From contig NZ_JABWTK010000002.1 in NCBI RefSeq assembly GCF_020071995.1, positions 310,001 through 374,000 on the forward strand: 64,000 nucleotides of DNA. The letters are read 5' to 3'. Shown here in pieces: positions 15,821-25,190 of this stretch. The position numbers were made by a program, and so were the translations under genes. Position 1 is the stretch's first letter; each line of letters starts with the position of its first letter. The DNA comes from Planococcus chinensis. GTDB lineage: Bacteria; Bacillota; Bacilli; Bacillales_A; Planococcaceae. The notes beneath the pieces were generated by a model that ran no database searches, was not told where the DNA came from, and saw only the letters and a list, made by a program, of their open reading frames with translations.

Positions 15821-16486
15821 TTATTTAAAAACCGTTTGAAGCTTCGTCGACGCATCCTTGTTTTCCCGACGGCCAGTTTTAAAGAGTGTATCCATCATTT
15901 CTAAGATGAAAGCAATAAGCGTGCCAATGATGAAGCCGAATGCTCCGGCAATCCCCAAACTGAAAACCAAACTGTTTTCAAAAGGTGAAGCGGTCGCTTG
16001 GTCGGCGGCGTTTGGAATCACCGACACGTTTTTGGATTGCATCATGTTGGGCACCTCTTCTTTAAATGTCAAAGCAACTGCGTCGGCAATCAGAGCTGCT
16101 TCTTCTTTATTGAGGCTTGTAACCGTAATATTTAAAACTTGGGAGTCGATAGCTTCAGAAACAGTGATTTTCTCATGCAGTTCGGGGATATTCATATCGA
16201 GCTCTAGCTTCGTTATAACTTTCCCTAAAACTTCCGGGCTTCTTAAAGCAATGCTGTACATATCAGCTACTTGTGGATCTTGTTCTGTTAAAGGCATATC
16301 TGTCGGCGGAGAGATGCTCGTCAATTGTTCAACTAAAATTTGGCTGGTCGCTTTATACTCTGGCATCAAGACAAATTGAGATAAAAACCAGACCATTCCA
16401 ACAGATAGAAACGTAATTCCTAAAATTAGTTTCAGCCGTTTTCTTAAATTTTTCATGATACTGAAAATCAGCATTTTTTGGCCCAC
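15821..16486 (-). CDS. Wzz-type polysaccharide chain-length determinant / tyrosine-kinase modulator
   Basis: A 221-residue membrane protein with the Wzz layout: TM helix at about residues 20-40 (LILGITFLSVGMVWFLSQFV), an extracellular alpha/beta region (EYKATSQILVEQ), and a second TM at about 175-197 after the proline-containing PNAADQATASP motif. In Bacillales such proteins (YwqC, CapA, EpsA) set chain length and activate a partner BY-kinase. No kinase is next to it. The GTG start at 16486 has AAAGGAGG 8 bp upstream. It heads the run wzz, FemAB-like, HTH, ATL. Confidence 0.85.
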   Translation of the reverse strand: MGQKMLIFSIMKNLRKRLKLILGITFLSVGMVWFLSQFVLMPEYKATSQILVEQLTSISPPTDMPLTEQDPQVADMYSIALRSPEVLGKVITKLELDMNIPELHEKITVSEAIDSQVLNITVTSLNKEEAALIADAVALTFKEEVPNMMQSKNVSVIPNAADQATASPFENSLVFSLGIAGAFGFIIGTLIAFILEMMDTLFKTGRRENKDASTKLQTVFK

Positions 16487-16721
16487 CGAATATTCCTCCT
16501 TTTAAGCACATTGCCTCATTAAATATTAGGTTTCTTAAAATTCAGATAATTGTAGTTCATTTATATCATATTTTCTTAGTCCTATCTACACTTTTATGTA
16601 AAAAACTTAAAAATTATTTGTAAATACTAAGCAATTAGACTCTCGAAAGCTAATAATTTTCCAGCGTCTTTCCTAAAACAGGATAAAATGCCCTTGCTCA
16701 TTTTTTTCTGAATTAAATAAA

Positions 16722-16753
16722 AAAAGCATCACTTCTTTTTAGAAGTGATGCTT
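16722..16753. repeat. Hairpin copy 1 of an identical 32-nt pair
   Basis: This segment (AAAAGCATCACTTCT-TTTT-AGAAGTGATGCTT) is identical over 32 nt to 17112-17143. It can fold into a 13-bp stem. No gene ends here, so it looks like a duplicated terminator. Confidence 0.85.
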
Positions 16754-17111
16754 CCAAGCTATTGAGAAACCTTTACGATCTAAAACATTCCGCTTCAGGC
16801 GGACGCTTTTTGCAGGCTCGCGCCAAGCCGCTTTATTCTATTTTCTTGCTTTTTTACAAAGATCTACGTAGAGAGAAGGAATAAAATGAAGCACCTCGTA
16901 GTTTCTTGCCTTCTCATTGGTATAAAACAAAACAGCGGAGAAAGTCGTATTGCTCCTGTCTCTGCATCGCTGCGCTAGCTTCGAGACAAAAAAGTACGTT
17001 GCAGCGCTATGCACTCCGTCGCAAAGCCCTGGGTCTCGCAAGCTTCGACCAATAACTTCGCAGCCGGTTTGCGGAATATCGGTTAATAAGTCAAATCTTT
17101 CTCAACAAACT
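16754..17111. other. Intergenic segment bounded by two identical hairpins
   Basis: About 360 bp with no supported gene. It is GC-richer than its AT-rich surroundings and contains short inverted patches such as CTAGCTTCGAGAC (near 16974) and GTCTCGCAAGCTTCG (near 17034). Short open frames here have no ribosome binding sites. It may be a small non-autonomous repeat element or a decayed gene. Confidence 0.5.
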
Positions 17112-17146
17112 AAAAGCATCACTTCTTTTTAGAAGTGATGCTTTTC
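17112..17146 (-). terminator. Hairpin copy 2, terminator of the Crp-like gene
   Basis: AAGCATCACTTCT / AGAAGTGATGCTT lies directly after the stop at 17148 on the minus strand and is followed by T residues. It is the second copy of the 32-nt repeat. Confidence 0.8.
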
Positions 17147-17147
17147 C

Positions 17148-17444
17148 TTAATTCTTCCATAAACCGATAATTCCATTTCTGCGGTAGATAATTTCGTGGC
17201 TTTCCAGATTTTTCAACACACGGGATAATGTCTGATGCGGTATATTCATTTCCACCGTAATTTCTTTGATGGTTTTAAAAAGAACACCTTCAGGAGTTGC
17301 GTTTCTTAAGAAGTACTTAATAAACCTCTCCCCTGTTTCCGCAATTCGGTTGGATTCGTTCATAAAACATACGCGGCTTTCTTTTATCAATTCGTGGTCC
17401 ATAAATGGCTGTGTTTCAGATAATTGACTTCTTGCAGATACCAT
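17148..17444 (-). CDS. Short Crp/Fnr-like DNA-binding protein lacking the cyclic-nucleotide domain
   Basis: A 98-residue protein. Residues about 30-98 match the dimer helix and winged helix-turn-helix of Crp/Fnr regulators (RIAETGERFIKYFLRN, TIKEITVEMNIPHQTLSRVL, SHEIIYRRNGIIGL). The roughly 120-residue N-terminal sensor domain is absent and there is no trace of it upstream. The ATG at 17444 has GGGAGGCGA before it; an ATG 15 bp upstream lies inside that site. It could be a remnant of a longer gene or a working minimal regulator. A clean start, stop and terminator favour an expressed gene. Confidence 0.7.
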   Translation of the reverse strand: MVSARSQLSETQPFMDHELIKESRVCFMNESNRIAETGERFIKYFLRNATPEGVLFKTIKEITVEMNIPHQTLSRVLKNLESHEIIYRRNGIIGLWKN

Positions 17445-17568
17445 ACCGTCGCCTCCCATATCTTTACTTTTTATTTTTCTTATTTACATATATACCCTTA
17501 ATTTTACTGATTATTCACTCATATGTAAATTTATCGTAAAAAAATCATTTTTTTGTTTGAAACCATCA

Positions 17569-17598
17569 AAAAGCCCGTCCTTAAAGGACGGGCTTGGA
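17569..17598 (-). terminator. Terminator of the permease-M20 operon
   Basis: AAGCCCGTCCTT / AAGGACGGGCTT is a strong stem next to the stop of the last M20 gene, with a T tract on the minus strand. Confidence 0.9.
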
Positions 17599-17607
17599 TG
17601 TTAGCAT

Positions 17608-18906
17608 TTATTCCTTCATCGCCTTCTCAATAAAATCTTTTAAAACATGTACACCGGCTATGCAATCATTTAGCGAGGACCATTCTTTCGGATTATGGCT
17701 GATGCCTTCTTTGCTTCTGACAAATAGCATAGCCACTGGTATATGCCGTCCGAGGACCATAGCATCATGCCCGGCCCCGCTTGGAATGTAAGTCGGCATA
17801 ATTCCGAATTTCTTTAAAGAGTCTGCCAGTTTATCTTTTAGGTTTTCTGCTATTGGAATAGGCTGGATTTTCGTGTTTTGTTCAAGATTCAGTTTTATCC
17901 CCCTGCTCTCCGCTATACTTTTGGCTTCTTCAGTAATCAGGTCCAATAAGCGGTCACGTGTCTGTTCCTGGATATCCCGTATATCGACGTTCAACACTAC
18001 GCGCTCGGGAATTACATTGGCCCCGTTAGGAAATACTTCCATTTTTCCGACCGTAGCTACTGCCGTTTCGCTGACTTGTTCCGGAAATCCAGAAACCTTC
18101 TGAATAAACTCGGCAGCCGCTACGAGCGGATCTCTTCTGCCGATCATCGGCGTATTGCCCGCATGCCCGGCTTCCCCGATAAACTCCACCTTTAACCAGG
18201 CAAGCCCGGCAATGCCGCTGACAATACCGACAGGCTGGTTGTCCCGTTCCAGCTTTTTCCCTTGTTCAATGTGTACTTCCACAAAAAGTTCCAATTCCGT
18301 GATATCCCGCTTCGCTTCTTTAAAAGCTTGAAGCGAACTGCCATAATCCTGCAGTACCTGCTCAAGGCCCTTATTATCAAAATCCCGCAGCTGCAGCACT
18401 TCTTCTTCGCTTATTTCTCCTGCCATGGCCCGGCTTCCGCTTAATCCGCTATTAAACCGGGACCCTTCCTCATCTGTAAAAATGATTACCTCGTACGGTT
18501 TTTCAGGTGTATACCCGGTGTCTTTCCACGATTCAACGACTTCAAGAGCTGATAAGACGCCTAAGGGACCATCGAAATTCCCGCCATTCGGCACACTGTC
18601 CACATGGGAGCCGGAAGCAATCGCTTTTGCAGCGGTGTTCTTTCCTCGTAAACGGCCGCTGACATTTCCCGCACCATCTTCAGTGACTTGTAGTCCTGCT
18701 TCTTGCATCCATTTTTTCACCAGTTCTTTTGCTGTTTTTTCTTCCTGTGAAAATCCAGGGCGCTTAACTCCCCCGACTTGTGTAAATCCAATCTGCGACA
18801 ATTCGTACAGCCGGCGGGCAAGACGCTCTCCGCTGACGCCCGAATGAGATAAGGCGCTGTCGTAGTCTTTCATCAATTCTTCAAATACTGGGTTATGTAT
18901 TGCCAT
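17608..18906 (-). CDS. M20 family hydrolase, N-carbamoyl-L-amino acid hydrolase / allantoate amidohydrolase type
   Basis: A 432-residue zinc amidohydrolase. Visible family features are GSHVDSVPNGGNFDGPLGV (metal-binding H and D), FTDEEGSRFNSGLSGSRAM (catalytic EE), EVHIEQGKKLE (metal-ligand H) and a C-terminal IPSGAGHDAMVLG with the last histidine. This set is typical of N-carbamoyl-L-amino acid hydrolases, allantoate amidohydrolases and ureidoglycolate hydrolases. The substrate cannot be told from sequence alone. The ATG at 18906 is preceded by GGAGG, and the longer frame is rejected. It ends an operon with a permease and a second M20 enzyme. Confidence 0.88.
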   Translation of the reverse strand: MAIHNPVFEELMKDYDSALSHSGVSGERLARRLYELSQIGFTQVGGVKRPGFSQEEKTAKELVKKWMQEAGLQVTEDGAGNVSGRLRGKNTAAKAIASGSHVDSVPNGGNFDGPLGVLSALEVVESWKDTGYTPEKPYEVIIFTDEEGSRFNSGLSGSRAMAGEISEEEVLQLRDFDNKGLEQVLQDYGSSLQAFKEAKRDITELELFVEVHIEQGKKLERDNQPVGIVSGIAGLAWLKVEFIGEAGHAGNTPMIGRRDPLVAAAEFIQKVSGFPEQVSETAVATVGKMEVFPNGANVIPERVVLNVDIRDIQEQTRDRLLDLITEEAKSIAESRGIKLNLEQNTKIQPIPIAENLKDKLADSLKKFGIMPTYIPSGAGHDAMVLGRHIPVAMLFVRSKEGISHNPKEWSSLNDCIAGVHVLKDFIEKAMKE

Positions 18907-19013
18907 TATTAAAGTCCTCCAATCGCTTAAATTCAATATGGCGAAGTCCATTGCCGGACATCGCCACACTGCAATCACATATAGAAAACAACTAAGAAAT
19001 TCTGTTAGGAGCC

Positions 19014-20189
19014 TTATTTATTCAAATATGCCCAGGCGTATTGCGCGTATAACTCGGCTCCGGTGGCCATAGCTTCTTCATCCACATTGAATTTCCCGTG
19101 GTGATGAGCCCATTGCGTATCTTTTTCAGCATTGCCGCTTCCTACCAGTGCAAAACTGCCAGGGACTTGGTCTAAATAAAACGAAAAGTCCTCCCCGCCC
19201 ATTGTCGGTTTTTCATCGTAGACCACGTTTTTGCCGAATGCTTCAGCAGCCACTTGCCGCACCAGTTCCGAACTTTCTTCCCCATTGATAACCGCCTGCG
19301 TCCCTCTGATATATTCAACCTTTGCCGTGCCGCCAAAAATTTCCGCTGTATTGTCCGCATAAACTTTCAGCTGCTTCTCGATATGGTCGCGGGTTTCAGC
19401 ATCAAAGCAACGGACCGTGCCTTCAATTTCAGCATTCTCGGCAATAATATTAAAGCGCGTGCCTACAACCATCTTGCCAACCGTGACAACTGCCGGCTGC
19501 TGCGGATCAATCGTCCGGGACACTACGGACTGAACGTTCATGACGAAGGACGAAGCAATGATGGCTGCATCAATCGAGTTTTGTGGAATTGCGCCATGGC
19601 CTCCCCGGCCTTTAAAATGTACTTTGAAAATATCGGCAGATGCAAACGAAGGCCCTGGATTGCACGCCACGCTATGAGACGGAATTTGAGACCAGATGTG
19701 AATGCCGAATACATTATCGACGCCTTCAACAGCTCCCTGTTCCACCATCGCTTTAGCGCCAGTGGCGACTTCTTCTGCCGGCTGAAAGATAAAGCGGACA
19801 GACCCAGGCAGTTGTTCTTTAACGCCAACTAAAGCTTTAGCGGCAGCCAACAGCATCGACGTATGGGCATCATGGCCGCAAGCATGCATTTTGCCTAATG
19901 TAGCCGACTTATATGGCAAATCGATGTTCAGCTCTTCTACCGACAAAGCATCCATATCTGCACGAAGTGCCACGGTTTTCCCTTCTTTACCGCCTTTCAA
20001 CGTACCGATTACGCCGGTAGGTTCGGTTTTACGGCTTTCAATCCCAATTTCTGTCAAGTAATCAAAAACAAATTGTGAAGTTTGATACTCTTCCCAGGAG
20101 AGCTCCGGCTCACTATGCAATTTGCGCCGGATGGCAACCATTTCTTCACTGTTGTCCTGAATCGCATTCTTGATGGTTTCATTAATCAT
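19014..20189 (-). CDS. M20D amidohydrolase (N-acyl-amino acid / IAA-amino acid hydrolase type)
   Basis: A 391-residue amidohydrolase of the M20D subgroup, which cleaves N-acyl or N-acetyl amino acids. Key motifs are MHACGHDAHTSMLLAAA (metal-binding C, H), FQPAEEVATGAKAMVEQG (catalytic EE), GIHIWSQIPS, and GGHGAIPQNSIDAA of the dimerisation domain, with GGEDFSFYL near the C-terminus. AGGAGG precedes the ATG. It lies 44 bp after the permease gene and 107 bp before the second hydrolase, all on the minus strand, suggesting import and hydrolysis of an acylated amino acid. Confidence 0.88.
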   Translation of the reverse strand: MINETIKNAIQDNSEEMVAIRRKLHSEPELSWEEYQTSQFVFDYLTEIGIESRKTEPTGVIGTLKGGKEGKTVALRADMDALSVEELNIDLPYKSATLGKMHACGHDAHTSMLLAAAKALVGVKEQLPGSVRFIFQPAEEVATGAKAMVEQGAVEGVDNVFGIHIWSQIPSHSVACNPGPSFASADIFKVHFKGRGGHGAIPQNSIDAAIIASSFVMNVQSVVSRTIDPQQPAVVTVGKMVVGTRFNIIAENAEIEGTVRCFDAETRDHIEKQLKVYADNTAEIFGGTAKVEYIRGTQAVINGEESSELVRQVAAEAFGKNVVYDEKPTMGGEDFSFYLDQVPGSFALVGSGNAEKDTQWAHHHGKFNVDEEAMATGAELYAQYAWAYLNK

Positions 20190-20233
20190 GTAGTTGATCC
20201 TCCTATTGTCTATCTGGCTGGCTTACTTAACTT

Positions 20234-21430
20234 TTACAGGAATCCAACGAAAATTCCCGCTAGAATGACGGATACAATGGTAACGGTGATAAAGCCTGCT
20301 ACAAGCATTGGCGGCAACATATGGCTGGTCAGGACATCGCGTTCTTTTTCGTCTTTCGTCAACGAATTGATGACTTCAACCGTAATAATATAATCAGCCG
20401 GGAACCCGTAGAGCGCAGTCAGCGAGACGGCAAATGCCATTTCCTTGCTGACTTTCAGCAGCTTGCCGACGATGAAAGAAAAAATGTACATCCCTGCAAC
20501 TCCTAGCGCAATACAAGCAACTAACGGATAAATGATTTCGAGCATCATGCTCGGTGTCGCGTTCTTTAATCCATCAAAGACGAACAGCAATAGACCGAGA
20601 ATGGCAAAACCAAAACCGTTTGCTTTTTGCAGCGGATGGCGTTCCAGGAAACCAATGCTCCGTGCCACTACACCAAAGAACAAACACAGGACATACGGAC
20701 TGATTTCCACATAAGGGGCAGTCACATCCGAAACAAGGTAAGCCAAATAACCGACTAGCGCCAAACGGAAAAATTTAAAGAAATCCGTATTGTATTTATC
20801 CGGCATTTTGGCGAACATTCTTGGCTCCTTCACTTCTTGCGTCGGTGTGCCTTTTTGTTCTGTCACCAATACCCTTTCCGTCAGTTCATTGTTCCGGTAT
20901 TTCTGCAGAAGCGAACGGCCTTCCCGCTTTAGCATGATTGAAGTTAGCGGATAGCCTGCAAAGCCTTGCATAACATAAATAACAATGGCGAAAACGGCCA
21001 AAGTTGGAAGACCCGCAGCTTGGGCACCTTCAGACATGATCAATGCAGAAACTACTCCACCGACTAACGGCGGAATCGCTACGACAATTGTTTGAAAATC
21101 AAAGAGCAGCATACCGATTCCGAAAAGAGCGGCAACAATTCCCAAGATGCCCGCAATGGCAATCAAGATCGTCTTCCACTGCGCTTTCAATTCCTGCAGG
21201 GACAACAAAGTTCCCATATTCGTGATCAACAGGAAAATCAGCATGGTTACCACAGCTGGCGGGACTCCGGCGATCGCTACAATATCCGGCGGGAAGAATG
21301 TCCAATATCCGAGTAAGAATAAAACCCCACTGATAAAAATTGAAGGAATCCAAGCTTTTGTGCGAATCGATACAACTTCGCCAATAAACAAGATGAATAC
21401 CAAAATCGTTAACGCCAGCATCTGCGCCAT
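20234..21430 (-). CDS. Polytopic membrane protein, putative organic-acid or peptide permease
   Basis: A 398-residue protein with about 11 hydrophobic segments, a polar central loop (about residues 185-215) and conserved-looking re-entrant motifs PPLVGGVVSALIMSEGAQAA and TALYGFPADYII, reminiscent of glutamate-type and other two-domain secondary carriers. It resembles uncharacterised B. subtilis YhfA-like membrane proteins. It is first in an operon with two M20 amidohydrolases, so it probably imports their substrate. GAGGAGG precedes the ATG at 21430. Confidence 0.7.
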   Translation of the reverse strand: MAQMLALTILVFILFIGEVVSIRTKAWIPSIFISGVLFLLGYWTFFPPDIVAIAGVPPAVVTMLIFLLITNMGTLLSLQELKAQWKTILIAIAGILGIVAALFGIGMLLFDFQTIVVAIPPLVGGVVSALIMSEGAQAAGLPTLAVFAIVIYVMQGFAGYPLTSIMLKREGRSLLQKYRNNELTERVLVTEQKGTPTQEVKEPRMFAKMPDKYNTDFFKFFRLALVGYLAYLVSDVTAPYVEISPYVLCLFFGVVARSIGFLERHPLQKANGFGFAILGLLLFVFDGLKNATPSMMLEIIYPLVACIALGVAGMYIFSFIVGKLLKVSKEMAFAVSLTALYGFPADYIITVEVINSLTKDEKERDVLTSHMLPPMLVAGFITVTIVSVILAGIFVGFL

Positions 21431-21757
21431 CCTACATCCTCCTCTTTTCTCATTTCATTCTCTTCAACTTTCACTGCGCTTCAATAAGTTAAAGTGTTGT
21501 TGCAATATTAGCACAAAACAAATCCTTATTAAATAGAATTTAATGATTATTTTGAAATGATAATAATTTACATAGTTATACCAACACTTTTATTCATTTT
21601 TAGGCTATTTTACGTTGCATTTTGCATCATTTACAAAAAGAATAGCATGTTGAATCTTTCTCTCCGTTTTCATTGCGCTATACTTTTATAGGTTTACAGT
21701 TTTGCAATAGAGGTAAGAGTTTAGGATAAGGATAATAAATTTAAGGAGGAACGATAA
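21431..21757. other. Divergent intergenic region between permease and gabD
   Basis: About 330 bp, strongly AT-rich, holding the promoters of two divergent units. I found no promoter with good spacing for either gene and no clear operator. No coding sequence is supported. Confidence 0.5.
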
Positions 21758-23182
21758 ATGGAAGGCAAAAACTATATTAACGGTGAATGGTCAACAGCAG
21801 GAGACGGCGTCATCGATGTCATGAACCCGGCAACGGGCGAGAAATTCGGTACGGTTCCAAACGGCGGTGAAGCTGAAGCTACTGCAGCTGTAGATGCTGC
21901 CGCAGAAGCTTTCAAGTCCTGGTCAAAAACTACCGTTTATGAACGCGCTTCGCTATTGATGAAATGGCACGATCTGTTGTTGGAAAACAAACAGGAAGTA
22001 GCGGAAATCATGACAAAGGAAATGGGCAAACCTTTGGCGGAAGCCGTCGGTGAAATCGAATATTCCGCTTCCTTTATTTCCTGGTTCGCCGAAGAAGCGA
22101 AACGCTCCAACGGGCGCCTCATTCCGGCATCGAAAGAAGGCAAACGCATCCAAGTGTTGAAACAGCCGGTCGGAGTGGTCGTATCCATTACGCCATGGAA
22201 TTTCCCGGCAGCCATGATGGCCAGAAAAATGGCGCCTGCACTTGCAGCTGGCTGTACGTTTGTTGCAAAACCGGCCAAGTTGACGCCGCTCACCGCCGTA
22301 CGCATGTACGAATTGGCAGAAGAAGCCGGATTCCCGAAAGGCGTCATCAACCTGGTGACAGGCAGCGCCGGAAAAATCGGCCGTGTCTTTACGAGCCACC
22401 CGGCGGTCCGGAAACTGACTTTTACCGGATCCACCGAAATCGGCAAGGAATTGATGAAGCAAAGCGCGGATTCCATGCTGAATTTATCTCTTGAACTTGG
22501 CGGCCATGCCCCAATCATTGTTTGCGAAGATGCCAATATGGACTTGGCTGTCGAAGGCGTCATGGCATCGAAATTCCGAAATGCAGGCCAGACTTGTGTA
22601 TGCGGAAACCGGATTTATGTGCAGCAATCCATCGTAGAAGAATTTTCTCAACGTCTGCAGGAAGCTACAGCGAAGCTGAAAGTCGGAAACGGCATGGATG
22701 AAGGCGTCCAGATTGGTCCGCTCGTCGACCAAGATGGCTATGAAAAATCAGCTCGCCATGTACAGGATGCAGTGGATAAAGGCGCGAAAGTTTTGGTCGG
22801 CGGAGATGGAAAAGCAGAAAACGGCGCTTACTTCTATAACCCGACCGTCTTGATCAATGCCACACCGGATATGCTCGTCATGAACGAAGAAACATTCGGG
22901 CCGGTTGCACCGATCATGGCATTTGATACCGACGAAGAAGCAGTGCGCCTGGCGAACGATACCCGTTTCGGATTGGCTGCCTATTTCTTTACGGATAGCC
23001 TAACCCGCGGAACTTATATCGCAGAAAATCTTGAGTATGGCATTGTCGGCTGGAACGATGGCGCACCTTCCACTGCCCAGGCTCCGTTTGGCGGCATGAA
23101 AGAAAGCGGCATCGGGCGCGAAGGCGGACAAGAAGGACTTGAAGCTTTCCTTGAAACGAAATACATTTCCATCAAATTGTAA
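21758..23182 (+). CDS. gabD: Succinate-semialdehyde dehydrogenase
   Basis: A 474-residue NAD(P)-dependent aldehyde dehydrogenase. Catalytic residues are Glu246 in LELGGHAP and Cys280 in [11 protein letters not shown]; the C-x-C pair is the redox pair also seen in E. coli GabD. The TPWNFP motif is at about residues 145-150. High overall likeness to GabD suggests oxidation of succinate semialdehyde to succinate at the end of the GABA shunt; other semialdehydes cannot be ruled out. AAGGAGGAACG precedes the ATG. It is monocistronic, and no gabT is nearby. Confidence 0.88.
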   Translation: MEGKNYINGEWSTAGDGVIDVMNPATGEKFGTVPNGGEAEATAAVDAAAEAFKSWSKTTVYERASLLMKWHDLLLENKQEVAEIMTKEMGKPLAEAVGEIEYSASFISWFAEEAKRSNGRLIPASKEGKRIQVLKQPVGVVVSITPWNFPAAMMARKMAPALAAGCTFVAKPAKLTPLTAVRMYELAEEAGFPKGVINLVTGSAGKIGRVFTSHPAVRKLTFTGSTEIGKELMKQSADSMLNLSLELGGHAPIIVCEDANMDLAVEGVMASKFRNAGQTCVCGNRIYVQQSIVEEFSQRLQEATAKLKVGNGMDEGVQIGPLVDQDGYEKSARHVQDAVDKGAKVLVGGDGKAENGAYFYNPTVLINATPDMLVMNEETFGPVAPIMAFDTDEEAVRLANDTRFGLAAYFFTDSLTRGTYIAENLEYGIVGWNDGAPSTAQAPFGGMKESGIGREGGQEGLEAFLETKYISIKL

Positions 23183-23186
23183 CCAG

Positions 23187-23223
23187 CAAAAAAGCGGTCC
23201 GAGTTTCTCGGACCGCTTTTTAA
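23187..23223. terminator. Terminator shared by gabD and thrB
   Basis: AAAGCGGTCCGAG / CTCGGACCGCTTT with a 4-nt loop and T tracts on both strands. Confidence 0.93.
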
Positions 23224-23226
23224 GGG

Positions 23227-24132
23227 CTATTGTACGGTTTGGACTGATTTTATTCCTGCCTTAGATGGTTTGGTTAGGAGGCAATCGTAATGCGGAAAGC
23301 GCTCGCTCAGCATTTGGCGAATCTCCTCTTCTTTGCCTTTTTTTGCAGCGATAAAAAGAGATGGTCCGGCGCCGCTGATGGCAGAGCCATAGGCACCATT
23401 GTCCCGGCAGGCTTGGCGGATGATGTCAAAGTCCGGGAATCTACTTTTTCGGAACGGCTCGTGGAATTCGTCCCGTTCCATCATGCGTCCCGCTGTATTC
23501 CAGTCGCCTGTTGCAAGCGCAGCTGACAGGACATTCGCTGCCATGCTGCCGCGTACAGCGGTCTTATGCAGCACTTCTTCCGGAAGCAGCCCTCTGGATT
23601 CTGCTGTCAGAAATTCCGTTGGGGGAACGAGGATCAAGACACCGATTTCCACTTCTGACAAATGGACAATGGACAGTTCTTCTCCGTCCGCATAGGAAAT
23701 CGTCAAGCCGCCTAAAAACGATGCCGAAACGTTATCCGGATGCCCTTCCATCTCCGTGCCGATTTCCACTTTTTCTTTCATGGGCATATTCAAGCCGAGC
23801 AGCCGGTCTGCAATTTCAATGCCCCCGGCAATTGCAGCTGCACTGCTTCCAAGTCCGCGGCTAAGGGGGATATCGGTATCGATTTCAAGTCTTGCCGGCG
23901 GCAATTCACGGCCGTATGCGGCTGCCGTTTTCTTAGCCGCCGCAATGATTAAATTATCCGAAGAACCGGACAGGTGCTGATAGCTTTCATCTCTGTAGCG
24001 GACCGACCATTCGGAAGCCTGCGAGACATGGATGGATAAGTGAAGGTCCAGTGCCAGTCCGATCGAATCAAATCCGGGGCCTAAGTTGGCTGTCGATGCC
24101 GGCACGGTTACCGTAAAGTCTTTCCATTTCAT
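23227..24132 (-). CDS. thrB: Homoserine kinase
   Basis: ThrB phosphorylates homoserine for threonine synthesis. The 301-residue protein is a GHMP kinase with [19 protein letters not shown] near the N-terminus and the ATP-binding loop [16 protein letters not shown]. The ATG at 24132 overlaps the thrC stop (ATGA), with GAAGGGAG inside the end of thrC as its ribosome binding site. It is the last gene of hom-thrC-thrB. Confidence 0.96.
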   Translation of the reverse strand: MKWKDFTVTVPASTANLGPGFDSIGLALDLHLSIHVSQASEWSVRYRDESYQHLSGSSDNLIIAAAKKTAAAYGRELPPARLEIDTDIPLSRGLGSSAAAIAGGIEIADRLLGLNMPMKEKVEIGTEMEGHPDNVSASFLGGLTISYADGEELSIVHLSEVEIGVLILVPPTEFLTAESRGLLPEEVLHKTAVRGSMAANVLSAALATGDWNTAGRMMERDEFHEPFRKSRFPDFDIIRQACRDNGAYGSAISGAGPSLFIAAKKGKEEEIRQMLSERFPHYDCLLTKPSKAGIKSVQTVQ

Positions 24133-25190
24133 GCCTTGACTCCCTTCTTCAAATCCTCCCAGAAGCGTTCCATATCTTCCGGCACCAATTGTGCTTTGTG
24201 TTCGTTCACTGAAATGGCCGTTTCCGGATCTTTTAATCCGTTGCCTGTCAATACAGCTACAACTGTCGAACCTTTTGGAAGGCTGCCGCTTTCCACCTGC
24301 TTTTTGATGCCGGCGATGGAAGCGCACGATGCGGGCTCCGCAAACACGCCTTCAGTAGAGGCCAGCAATTGATAGGCTTCCAGGATTTCTTCGTCTGTCG
24401 CCGCAAGGATGGTGCCGTTTGATTCAGCTAAGGCATTTAACGCCAAGTCCCAGCTTGCCGGATTGCCGATGCGGATGGCAGTTGCCACTGTTTCGGGATT
24501 TTCAACAATTTGGTTGTTGACGATCGGTGCTGCGCCGGCTGCCTGGACGCCTAAAAGTTCAGGGCGTTTCGCGCCGGTTTTGTTGGCATACTCGCTAAAG
24601 CCTTTCCATGATGCGGAAATATTTCCGGCATTGCCAACCGGCAACGCAAAAATATCCGGCACACGCTCAAGCTGATCAATCACTTCAAACGCAATGGTTT
24701 TCTGTCCTTCCAGACGGTAAGGATTGACCGAATTGACAAGGGCAATGCCGGCTTCCTGCCCGACTTCGCGGACCATGCGGAGCGCTTCGTCAAAATTGCC
24801 TTTGATCTCCAGAATTTCTGCGCCGTACATCTTGGCCTGCGCTAATTTCCCAAGGGCGATGCGGCCTTCCGGAATGACGACGATGGTGCGCATGCCCGCT
24901 CTTGCACCGTATGCAGCAGCGGACGCCGACGTATTGCCTGTAGAAGCACAAACCAGCACCGACTTTCCTACTTCTTTCGCTTTCGCGACCGCCATGACCA
25001 TGCCACGGTCTTTAAAAGAGCCGGTCGGGTTTGCCCCTTCCAGTTTTACGTAGAGTTCAATTCCCCATTGCTCGGATAATGTCTCTAAATGGACAAGCGG
25101 TGTATTGCCTTCTTGAAGCGTTAAGGCTGGTGTTGCCTCGGTTACCGGCAACCATTCTTTATACTGTTCGATCAATCCTGGCCATCTCAT
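24129..25190 (-). CDS. thrC: Threonine synthase
   Basis: ThrC converts O-phosphohomoserine to threonine with pyridoxal phosphate. The 353-residue protein has the PLP-lysine motif [13 protein letters not shown] and the phosphate loop VGNAGNISA. Length fits the short Bacillus-type enzyme. Its ATG overlaps the hom stop by 4 bp and GGGGAGG precedes it, so translation is probably coupled. Confidence 0.96.
   Translation of the reverse strand: MRWPGLIEQYKEWLPVTEATPALTLQEGNTPLVHLETLSEQWGIELYVKLEGANPTGSFKDRGMVMAVAKAKEVGKSVLVCASTGNTSASAAAYGARAGMRTIVVIPEGRIALGKLAQAKMYGAEILEIKGNFDEALRMVREVGQEAGIALVNSVNPYRLEGQKTIAFEVIDQLERVPDIFALPVGNAGNISASWKGFSEYANKTGAKRPELLGVQAAGAAPIVNNQIVENPETVATAIRIGNPASWDLALNALAESNGTILAATDEEILEAYQLLASTEGVFAEPASCASIAGIKKQVESGSLPKGSTVVAVLTGNGLKDPETAISVNEHKAQLVPEDMERFWEDLKKGVKA

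Noticed and set aside
16838-17132. Short open frames on both strands between the twin hairpins
   Set aside because: No ribosome binding sites and no protein-like composition.
21535-21575. Fur-box-like AT-rich stretch upstream of gabD
   Set aside because: Only partial GATAAT repeats in a very AT-rich region and no iron genes nearby.
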